Below, piece by piece: positions 8,295 to 14,803 of a DNA stretch of 18,313 nucleotides. The translations under genes and the position numbers were made by a program. The stretch covers positions 1-18,313 of the forward strand of contig JASHRB010000010.1 in NCBI GenBank assembly GCA_030037575.1, given 5' to 3'. The stretch's first letter is position 1. Every line of letters starts with the position of its first letter. The DNA is from Candidatus Sulfotelmatobacter sp. GTDB lineage: Bacteria > Acidobacteriota > Terriglobia > Terriglobales > Acidobacteriaceae. The notes under the pieces were generated by a model. That model saw nothing but the letters and a program-made list of their open reading frames with translations. It searched no databases and was not told the DNA's origin.

Positions 8295-8619
8295 TTTTCC
8301 GCTCGCCCACCAGGACTTTAACCACAGGCTGCTAAACTAAGGAGCATCGGAAACGTCCTGCCAGTAACCAATCGACTTTTGCGACAGTCGTAAACCCGTC
8401 GAGATCAGCCGCCGAGTCCACCTACAGGCTACACAGACACATCTGAATCGTCGCCGGACATTCCACTGCAATCGGTTCTCTAAAGATGCTCCGCATAGGT
8501 GGGGGCGCGTGCGTGAGGCGCCGCTTCCTGCATCACAGCGACCGTGGCAAGCTACAGCTTCTGGTGCGCCGGACCGTTTCGTCCGCTCCACACACCGCTT
8601 TTGAAAGCACAATTGTTCC

Positions 8620-8840
8620 TCAAACCTTCAAGGTCTTGAGATATGCGACACTCTCCTCCGTCAGGTCCCAGTAGTTTGACGAAATAGTTCTTAAGCCCGC
8701 CGACCTTCGCCGCCTCAAAAATCTTCGGCCAGTTAAGGCTGTCTTTGCCAACCGCGACCTTCCATGCGCGGATCCGATCGTTCAGGTCCACACCCTGAAG
8801 ATGCATGGAGATAAATCATCCCTGGTATTCAGGGGGCAGG
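8620..8840 (-). pseudogene. C-terminal remnant of another TIM-barrel sugar isomerase/epimerase
   Basis: The minus strand reads FISMHLQGVDLN, VAVGKDSLNWPKIFEAAKVG and GLKNYFVK, then after a frame change DLTEESVAYLKTLKV and a TGA at 8622-8620. This is the usual ending of sugar phosphate isomerase/epimerase proteins (VALGxGxxDW, then NYFVE and SxxYLKxL). An in-frame stop also precedes FISMH. No N-terminal half can be traced up to the DUF6807 stop at 9100. It differs in sequence from the intact TIM protein at 2374-3282, so it is a different family member and not a recent copy of it. Lying after DUF6807 on the same strand, it was probably the third gene of that operon. Confidence 0.65.
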
Positions 8841-9099
8841 GTCACGAAACTCTTTTTCTTTCGCTCAAATTCAACCTCCTACCATCCCCGCCTTGGACGG
8901 TCTCGTGCCGCTGTTGTCCCAGACGCCCTCGCCGGACCGGGTCATGGCGCCAGCTTGGGAAAATCCGAAGCTAACTTTATGAGAAATGGAATAAGTTCAG
9001 GGCGTGGTTCTCCGGGAGGTTCCGCAGGTCCGCGAACCCACCTTCAAGACGAGAACACCACACGCTTACTCATAAAGCGTGGCTACCGACGGCGCGGCT

Positions 9100-10134
9100 T
9101 TAATTGGTGGCGAAAGGATCTCCCTGCATACCGTCCCACTGTTCCGAGAGTTCCTGCAACAGGTTCGTCGGAGGTGGTCCGTCATGAACAACGACCCGAT
9201 AACGCAGGATGAGCGGAGCACCCGGATGGATCGTCACGGGGCGATAGCTCGAGATGCAAGGGTTCAGAAGCCAAACAGTATTGTGCCAGCGGGTGGGAGG
9301 ATTCAGCGGATGGTCGAGCACTGCGACCCCAACCGTCTTTCTGTCGCTTTGCAAGCGTACCGTATAGTCGTACCACGGCTCCGAGGGCCAATCGCTTTCC
9401 GCGTTCGAATAGTAGGGCTCCGGAAATGTGACCTTGCCCCAAGGTGCAGAATAATACCAGTCTCCATACTTGATCCCCTGAACCGCGAAGCCGCCAAATG
9501 CCGTCTTCCATATGATGTAGTCATAAAGGGGGGCGAGCCGGTACGCAAGGTCGATGACATACACGCCATCGCGCTCGCTGACGTTGACGCGGTCGGTTTC
9601 CTCCAGCATCTTCTGACCTTCCACCAACCAGTCATTATGTATTTCCAGCTGCGCGTGTTTTGAGTCGGCGTGGAGGAGGTGGACATCGCGGTTTTGTATC
9701 ACGCGATTCTCTCGGGGAGCAAAAAAACCCCATGCCCAAAAATCGGCCCGATGAATGTCAAAAAGCTCACCGGGAGGTTGCGGAGAGTCTGACGATTGAT
9801 CGACCGGCGTTTGAAACTCCGAATTCAGGAACCCGAGAAAGATACCGCGATGGTGGGGATGATCATCGGGTGCAACATTTGTGACGGCTTCACTGGAAGG
9901 AGTCTCGACCGGGTGGAAATAGCCGGCACTTGGAGCAGTCAACCCAATATTAGTCGGCCTTTTCGTTACATAATCAAAGACTACCCGGCCATCGGGAGCT
10001 CTTACTTCAAAACCGTCGTGACTTTGCAGCAGCGCGTAGGATCTGTCGGGAGAAGCCTGAACTGGTTTCACTGGGTAGCTAAGAGAAAGCAGCAGCGCGC
10101 CCGCAGTGAGAAGGTTCAAATAGAGGGATCTCAT
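9100..10134 (-). CDS. Exported DUF6807 (PmoA-like) family protein
   Basis: 344 residues from ATG at 10134. GGAG (10143-10140) sits five bases before this codon, which favours it over the in-frame GTG at 10140. The signal peptide is MRSLYLNLLTAGALLLSLSY with cleavage near VQASPD. Family landmarks are DDHPHHRGIF (residues 90-99), HADSKHAQLEI, DLAYRLAPLYDYI, FAVQGIKYGDWYY, LDHPLNPPTRWHN and LNPCISSY. The function is not established; members often sit beside Gfo/Idh/MocA and DUF1080 genes in carbohydrate clusters, and the histidine-rich motif could bind metal. It lies 163 bp downstream of the PQQ dehydrogenase on the same strand, and that gap (10135-10297) holds no recognisable gene. Confidence 0.82.
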   Translation of the reverse strand: MRSLYLNLLTAGALLLSLSYPVKPVQASPDRSYALLQSHDGFEVRAPDGRVVFDYVTKRPTNIGLTAPSAGYFHPVETPSSEAVTNVAPDDHPHHRGIFLGFLNSEFQTPVDQSSDSPQPPGELFDIHRADFWAWGFFAPRENRVIQNRDVHLLHADSKHAQLEIHNDWLVEGQKMLEETDRVNVSERDGVYVIDLAYRLAPLYDYIIWKTAFGGFAVQGIKYGDWYYSAPWGKVTFPEPYYSNAESDWPSEPWYDYTVRLQSDRKTVGVAVLDHPLNPPTRWHNTVWLLNPCISSYRPVTIHPGAPLILRYRVVVHDGPPPTNLLQELSEQWDGMQGDPFATN

Positions 10135-10293
10135 ACACACTCCAGCGAGAAAGAGCCGGTCGTCTTTTACTCAGCGCCTTCCATTCAAGACCTTCAAGAC
10201 CATAGTCCTCTCGGCGTCCTTAAAAAGCAGCCTCATAAGATAATAGCAATGTTAATGCCTACCGCTCTGTCTATAACTTCAGCGCCGGATAGA

Positions 10294-10346
10294 AACTCTA
10301 ATCTGGCAGAGCGAACGCAAACATCGTGTCGGCGCCTGTTCCTATA
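10294..10346. repeat. 53-bp direct repeat, copy 1 (3' end of the intact PQQ-dehydrogenase gene)
   Basis: Matches 12105-12157 over 53 bases with one difference (T/C at 10304/12115). This copy covers the last 16 codons (GTGADTMFAFALPD), the stop and four bases beyond. Confidence 0.9.
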
Positions 10347-12016
10347 ATGTATTGTTTCCCGTTGACAGCGTAAGTGATCGGGCCACTCGCATTGGCGCCA
10401 CCCAGATACACATGCCACAACGGCTTGCCTGTCACCGCATCGAGTGCCATAAAGTCGCCGTCCATCCCCCCCCCGAACACCAGGCCGCCCGCCGTGGAGA
10501 GCACGCCGCACTCGGTATAGTTGACCATCTTGAAGTCCCACTTCTTCTCTCCGGTCTTCGGATCAATGGCACGGATCGCACCGTACCCTTCGGCCTCGGT
10601 CTTGTAATTGGGGCTCGCACGCCTATACGTAACGGAAGCGGGTGGCCGGACAGGAGGAGGCGGCCAGTCAGCCGGGGGTGCCGTTTCCCCAAAGCCGGGC
10701 CACCAACCGTCCCCGGTGTACATGTGCATTTGCTGCCATGGAAGAATGGGCCGTTTGCCCGAAAAACCTTCGTAGTTTTCCCAGACCGACATATAGAAGA
10801 GCCCTGTTTGGGGGTCGTAAGATGGCGGATAATAATTTGTGCCCCCTTGCCCACCCGGCATAACGAGAATTCCTCCCATCGGTTTCGGCCAGTACTTTGG
10901 GTCCTTAATCGGCCGCCCATTCTGCTCGATGCCCAGCGCCCAATTCTCCTTGACAAAAGGCTTGCCCATGAGGAATTGGCCGGTCCCCCGGTCGAGGACG
11001 TAGAAGAACCCGTTGCGATTGGCCCAAAACATCACCTTACGCGGTTTGCCCTGCCAGTTGATATCCGCTAATACGGGAATCTGTGTGGAGTCCCAATCGT
11101 ACTCATCGCCCGGGGTGAACTGGAAATACCACTTTAGCTTTCCGGTATCGGCATCCAGTGCGACCACGCTATCCGAGTAGAGGTTGTCGAATTTGCTGCC
11201 GGGCGATCGCTGATCGCCATTCGCGACAGGATTCGGATTGCCGGTGCCCCAGAACACTAGGTTCGTCTCAGGATCGTAGGAACCGCCGTTCCAGACGGGG
11301 CTGCCGCCGTACTTCCAGGTATAGCCTGCCCATGTCTTGGCGGCCGGATCATCCGCGCTAATCGGACTGGTGTAAGTTCTCCAGATTTCCTTCCCGGTTT
11401 GAATGTCAAAGGCAGCGAGAAAGCAGTTTGCGCCCATATCGTCGGTCGCGGGTCCGACGATGACCACGTTCTTCACCACCAAAGGCGGGACGTCGAGCTG
11501 ATAGCCCTGTCTCCAGTCCGCAACCTTAACTTCCCATTTCACGCCACCGGTTCTGGCATCGATGGCGAGCAGATGATCGCTCCATCCCGTGGTCCAAAAC
11601 AACGTGTTCCCCTCGATCGCCACTCCCTTGTTGACTTGGTACATGCGTTGCCCATGGAAATCGTCCGGATTAAACGGACGTGAGAACTTCCAGTACTGCC
11701 GGCCCGTGGCCGCATCAAGCGCCACCACTTCGGTCAGGCTCGTCGCATACAAAATCCCGTCTACGACAAGAGGCGTGTTCTCCATCTTCTCGTCAGCGGG
11801 TGTGGTGGTGGGCCGGTAGACCCACTTGAGCTGCAGATTTTTGACATTATTCCGGTTGATTTGCTTCAAGAGGCTGTATCGAGCACTTGCATAAGTTCCC
11901 GAGTAGGTGAGCCAATTCTGAGGTTCCTGGTTGGCGTGAAGAAGGCGATCGAACGTGACTTGCGCCTGTATGGAGCCCATCAGTACGGCAAACACCACCA
12001 GCGATCGCAAATTCAT
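10298..12016 (-). CDS. PQQ-dependent (quinoprotein) dehydrogenase, periplasmic
   Basis: 572 residues; start ATG at 12016 with AGGAGAGAGG just upstream. The signal peptide is MNLRSLVVFAVLMGSIQA. The eight-bladed quinoprotein propeller follows: LTYSGTYASARYSLL (36-50), repeated VVALDAATGRQYWKF-type blade motifs, WGTGNPNP (256-263) with the likely calcium-ligand Asn260, PGDEYDWDSTQIPVL (302-315) with the likely catalytic Asp307, and last blades FGGGMDGDFMALDAVTGKPL and GKQYIIGTG. It oxidises alcohols or sugars and passes electrons to cytochrome c. No vicinal cysteine pair and no fused haem domain are present, so a separate cytochrome is needed; the di-haem protein at 7500-8294 is a candidate. 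Substrate is unknown. Sequence near its 5' end is duplicated at 7269 and its 3' end at 12105. Confidence 0.92.
   Translation of the reverse strand: MNLRSLVVFAVLMGSIQAQVTFDRLLHANQEPQNWLTYSGTYASARYSLLKQINRNNVKNLQLKWVYRPTTTPADEKMENTPLVVDGILYATSLTEVVALDAATGRQYWKFSRPFNPDDFHGQRMYQVNKGVAIEGNTLFWTTGWSDHLLAIDARTGGVKWEVKVADWRQGYQLDVPPLVVKNVVIVGPATDDMGANCFLAAFDIQTGKEIWRTYTSPISADDPAAKTWAGYTWKYGGSPVWNGGSYDPETNLVFWGTGNPNPVANGDQRSPGSKFDNLYSDSVVALDADTGKLKWYFQFTPGDEYDWDSTQIPVLADINWQGKPRKVMFWANRNGFFYVLDRGTGQFLMGKPFVKENWALGIEQNGRPIKDPKYWPKPMGGILVMPGGQGGTNYYPPSYDPQTGLFYMSVWENYEGFSGKRPILPWQQMHMYTGDGWWPGFGETAPPADWPPPPVRPPASVTYRRASPNYKTEAEGYGAIRAIDPKTGEKKWDFKMVNYTECGVLSTAGGLVFGGGMDGDFMALDAVTGKPLWHVYLGGANASGPITYAVNGKQYIIGTGADTMFAFALPD
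11916..12016. repeat. Inverted-repeat arm shared with 7269-7369
   Basis: The first about 100 bases of the PQQ-dehydrogenase gene match 7269-7369 in opposite orientation, with a perfect 27-bp core at 11924-11950 (partner 7335-7361). The arms are about 4.5 kb apart and enclose the cytochrome, the DUF6807 gene and most of the dehydrogenase. Confidence 0.85.
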
Positions 12017-12055
12017 TTTCCTCTCTCCTGCAAAAATGACCCTTGCCTTACCGCG

Positions 12056-12100
12056 CTACGTAAGGGGCGCCAGTACGATATTGCGGAACTCGCCGTCCGG
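12056..12100 (-). pseudogene. Tail of a third DUF1080 gene, upstream of PQQ dehydrogenase
   Basis: The minus strand reads GEFRNIVLAPLT and stops at TAG (12058-12056), matching the VEFRDIVLVPLT end of the intact DUF1080 protein. The spacer to the PQQ-dehydrogenase start, ending TTTTTGCAGGAGAGAGG, resembles the spacer between the intact DUF1080 and the truncated dehydrogenase (TTTTGCAGGAGGGG). So DUF1080 followed by PQQ dehydrogenase was the ancestral order on both strands. Confidence 0.6.
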
Positions 12101-12104
12101 GCGG

Positions 12105-12157
12105 AACTCTAATCCGGCAGAGCGAACGCAAACATCGTGTCGGCGCCTGTTCCTATA
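12105..12157. repeat. 53-bp direct repeat, copy 2 (tail of a lost PQQ dehydrogenase)
   Basis: Same sequence as 10294-10346 apart from one base. On the minus strand it encodes IGTGADTMFAFALPD plus a TAG at 12111-12109. Homology ends at 12157; the DUF1080 tail follows immediately on the other side. It is the only remains of another dehydrogenase copy. Confidence 0.85.
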
Positions 12158-12264
12158 CAGACACCTACGTCAATGAAATAGAGGCAACAAGGAAACCGGC
12201 TCTAAAATAGAACACTACCCCCTTCGACATGTGTGCCTCCCGAGGCATTCGATCACGTCTGATG

Positions 12265-12280
12265 AGTTCCTATAGGAACT
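12265..12280. promoter_or_regulatory. Perfect 16-bp palindrome upstream of the Gfo/Idh/MocA gene (candidate operator)
   Basis: AGTTCCTATAGGAACT equals its own reverse complement. It sits 155-170 bp before the ATG at 12435 in a 277-bp gene-free stretch (12158-12434), and the gene for an IclR-PBP regulator lies just downstream. A TAATAT box near 12305 could be a -10, but no good -35 pairs with it. Confidence 0.45.
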
Positions 12281-12434
12281 TTATTCACCCATTTGCGTCG
12301 CCAGCTAATATACTCGTCTGTGTCGTGAGGTCAAGTGTTTCTTACAACTGCAGCTGTATGCCGGGAAATCTCGGAGATCTCGCGCGGATGTCGTTGGCGC
12401 TCCGATGTAAAGGATTGTGTGACGCAGAGAAAAT

Positions 12435-13574
12435 ATGAAAAAGCTAAGCACGGTCGTTCTGGGAACTGGGTTTATGGGTCGGGTTCACACGGAAGCGATT
12501 CGGAGACTCGGGAACGTAGAAGTTACCGGGGTTGTGGGAAGCACTCCGGACAACGCGAAGCGCTTTGCCGAGGAGAACTGCATTGGGCGTTCCACTGCAG
12601 ATTTCCGCGAGCTGCTCTCGGACCCAAGCATCGACGCCGTTCACGTCTGTACGCCGAATTCCTTGCACTACGAAATGTCAATGGCCGCAATGCGTGCCGG
12701 CAAACACGTTCTCTGCGAGAAGCCATTAGCCTCGACCGAAGTGCAGGCAGACGAAATGGTTACCCTGGCGAAGGAGGCCAAGCTGGCAAACTGCACGCTC
12801 TATAACCTTCGCTCTTATCCTCAGGTCCAAAATATGCGGCGCCTGTGTGAGTCCGGAGAACTGGGCGAGGTGCTCGTCGTTCAGGGCACCTATTCGCAAG
12901 ATTGGTTGTTATATGACACGGATTGGAATTGGCGAATCGAGTCTGGTCCATCGCGCACATTCGCGGACATCGGAACACACTGGTGCGACATGGTCGAACA
13001 TGTAACGGGACAGCGCATCAGCGCCGTCTGTGCTGATCTCCAAACATTTCACAATACCCGCAAGAAACCGAAAGGCCCAGTCGAAACCTTTGCCGGTAAA
13101 ACCATGTCCCCGAGCGAGTATCAAACAGTGCAGATCCACACGGAAGACTTCGGAGCCATGACTTTCCGGCTGGGTCCCCGCGCCCGAGGCGCTATGACGG
13201 TCAGCCAGGTAGCTGCCGGTCGCAAGAATCGATTGTTTGTTGAAGTTTATGGCTCCAAAGCCTCGCTAGCCTGGAATGCCGAAGCGCCCGATGAGCTATG
13301 GCTGGGGCGTCGGAATTCAGCCAATCAAATCGTCGTCAAAGATCCGACACTAGTCTGTGGTGACGCCAGCCGATTCGCTGATCTTCCGGGAGGACACAGC
13401 GAAGGATACGACGATACATTCAAACAAACGTTCCGACGTTTTTATCACTCCATCGCCAATCGAAGTGCGCCGATCGAATACCCCACATTTGAAGATGGCA
13501 GAAGACAAATGAGAGTGTTGGCTGCGGTTTTGGAGAGTTCCAAAAAATTGGTCTGGGTCGCGGTGAAAGATTAA
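12435..13574 (+). CDS. Gfo/Idh/MocA family NAD(P)-dependent oxidoreductase
   Basis: 379 residues. The N-terminal Rossmann fold has GTGFMG (10-15), followed by FAEENCIGRSTADFRELL and VCTPNSLHYEMSMAAM, then the family's EKPLA (95-99) with the catalytic-region lysine 96. DIGTHWCDM (178-186) gives the usual Asp/His pair in the substrate domain. There is no signal peptide, so it is cytoplasmic. It would oxidise or reduce a sugar or sugar derivative with NAD(P); in clusters with TIM-barrel and DUF1080 proteins such enzymes form or reduce 3-keto sugars. No clear Shine-Dalgarno precedes the ATG (ACGCAGAGAAAAT), suggesting weak or unusual initiation. The regulator gene follows 92 bp later on the same strand. 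Confidence 0.93.
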   Translation: MKKLSTVVLGTGFMGRVHTEAIRRLGNVEVTGVVGSTPDNAKRFAEENCIGRSTADFRELLSDPSIDAVHVCTPNSLHYEMSMAAMRAGKHVLCEKPLASTEVQADEMVTLAKEAKLANCTLYNLRSYPQVQNMRRLCESGELGEVLVVQGTYSQDWLLYDTDWNWRIESGPSRTFADIGTHWCDMVEHVTGQRISAVCADLQTFHNTRKKPKGPVETFAGKTMSPSEYQTVQIHTEDFGAMTFRLGPRARGAMTVSQVAAGRKNRLFVEVYGSKASLAWNAEAPDELWLGRRNSANQIVVKDPTLVCGDASRFADLPGGHSEGYDDTFKQTFRRFYHSIANRSAPIEYPTFEDGRRQMRVLAAVLESSKKLVWVAVKD

Positions 13575-13666
13575 ATTTATCGCCGCGCCTCCCGCGTCCG
13601 TTTCACAAAAACTCGCCACATTAGCGGATTCTGTGTAACTAGTACAGAGGGAAGAGGGGACACGAA

Positions 13667-14791
13667 ATGAAGCCGAAAGTCGGGAAAACTGCACCACAAG
13701 CTACGCGCGAAGAGGACCGCTACCTCGTTCCAATTGTCGCTAAGACGATCGATCTGCTCGACTGTTTTTCTGGCGAGAACGAAGCAATGAATCTGAAGGA
13801 AATTATAGAAAGAACTGGACTGCCCCACACTACGGCGTATCGAATTCTTCACACTTTAGTCAGCCGTGACTATCTGACGCAGAACGGGCGTCTGTACCGA
13901 ATCAATAAATTGCGACGCCGATTGAAGTTTGCGTTCGCCAATCTTTCGACGCAGATCTCGCTTGCGGTTGAAATCGAACACAGTCTGCGAAAGGCGACCT
14001 CGGCTTCAGGCATCGACCTCACAGTGTGGGACAACGACAGAAATGCGAACAAGGCCATTCAGAACGGGGAGGAGATGGCTGCACGTAAGGTCGATTTAGC
14101 CATCGAGTTTCAATTATTCGAACATGTCGCGCCAATTATCGGCGATATATTTGCGCGTGCTCATATTCCCGTGATTTCCGTTGTCAATCCGCACCATGGG
14201 TCCCTATATGTGGGAGTAGACAACTACCGTGCCGGCTTCTCCGCCGGTTTGGCACTAGCGGAATACGCCGTCCGGCATTGGCACAGAAAGATCGATGCTT
14301 TGTTGCTGCTGGAATCTCCCCCAGCCGGCCGAACCGTGCAAAGCCGCTTGATTGGAGCCTGGCGTGGTCTGGAGAGTAAGCTTGGAACCCTACCTCATGA
14401 GAGCGTGAATCATCTAGACAGCGGTGGCAACAAAGAGACCGCCAGGGCAGCGGTCCGAAATTTTCTGCGAAAGCAATCGGCCAAGAAGATCTCGATTGCA
14501 GCAATCAACGACGAAACAGCCATTGGTGCGGCGGAAGCGTGCATGGAGGCACCTGATGGTCGGAACATTGCGATTGTCGGTCACGGCGGAAGCTCGGAAA
14601 TGTGCGATCTCGTGGCGGCCCCCAAGAGCCCCTGCATTGGAACGGTGTCGTTTCATCCGGAACTCTACGGACCAGAATTGGTGGCATTTGCGCTGCGGGT
14701 TTTGCGCGGTAGTTCGGCGTCGCCTGCCCACTACATAAGTCACGAGTTCCTGGCTAAAGACTGGCTAATGTCGCGATCCAAGGTCGGCTAG
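13667..14791 (+). CDS. IclR-type winged helix fused to a periplasmic-binding-protein-like sugar sensor (transcription regulator)
   Basis: 374 residues; AGAGGGGA precedes the ATG. Residues about 20-78 are an IclR-type DNA-binding domain (VPIVAKTIDLLDCF, LKEIIERTGLPHTTAYRILH, LVSRDYLTQNGRLYRI). From about 85 the chain becomes a type-1 periplasmic-binding-protein domain of the LacI/ribose-binding kind: AVEIEHSLRKATSASGIDL, KVDLAIEFQLFEHVAPII, VGVDNYRAGFSAGLALAEY, INDETAIGAAEAC and FHPELYGPELVAFAL. There is no signal peptide and no IclR effector domain. LacI-type proteins normally carry a LacI helix-turn-helix, so the pairing is unusual. It probably senses a sugar in the cytoplasm and controls the adjacent genes; the palindrome at 12265-12280 is a candidate site. 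It ends 12 bp from the convergent transaldolase gene. Confidence 0.88.
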   Translation: MKPKVGKTAPQATREEDRYLVPIVAKTIDLLDCFSGENEAMNLKEIIERTGLPHTTAYRILHTLVSRDYLTQNGRLYRINKLRRRLKFAFANLSTQISLAVEIEHSLRKATSASGIDLTVWDNDRNANKAIQNGEEMAARKVDLAIEFQLFEHVAPIIGDIFARAHIPVISVVNPHHGSLYVGVDNYRAGFSAGLALAEYAVRHWHRKIDALLLLESPPAGRTVQSRLIGAWRGLESKLGTLPHESVNHLDSGGNKETARAAVRNFLRKQSAKKISIAAINDETAIGAAEACMEAPDGRNIAIVGHGGSSEMCDLVAAPKSPCIGTVSFHPELYGPELVAFALRVLRGSSASPAHYISHEFLAKDWLMSRSKVG

Positions 14792-14803
14792 GTTTTGGAG
14801 GAC

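Noticed and set aside
8337..8612. Minus-strand frame with cysteine clusters resembling a haem protein
   Set aside because: The CxxC spacings are not followed by histidine, no signal peptide or ribosome site is present, and the 8295-8619 stretch looks non-coding.
10352..11071. 239-codon plus-strand open frame
   Set aside because: Lies antisense within the intact PQQ dehydrogenase, is arginine/proline/histidine-rich and has no ribosome site or family motif; it is a shadow of GC-rich coding DNA.
12149..12157. Extra half-site GTTCCTATA matching the 16-bp palindrome (also at 10338-10346)
   Set aside because: It is simply the antisense of codons Ile-Gly-Thr near the end of the dehydrogenase and its duplicate; shared by chance with the palindrome.
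13575..13666. Looked for intrinsic terminators after the main genes (also at 8295-8340, 10140-10297 and 14792-14803)
   Set aside because: No stem followed by a T-run was found; the convergent regulator/transaldolase stops are only 12 bp apart with no hairpin.
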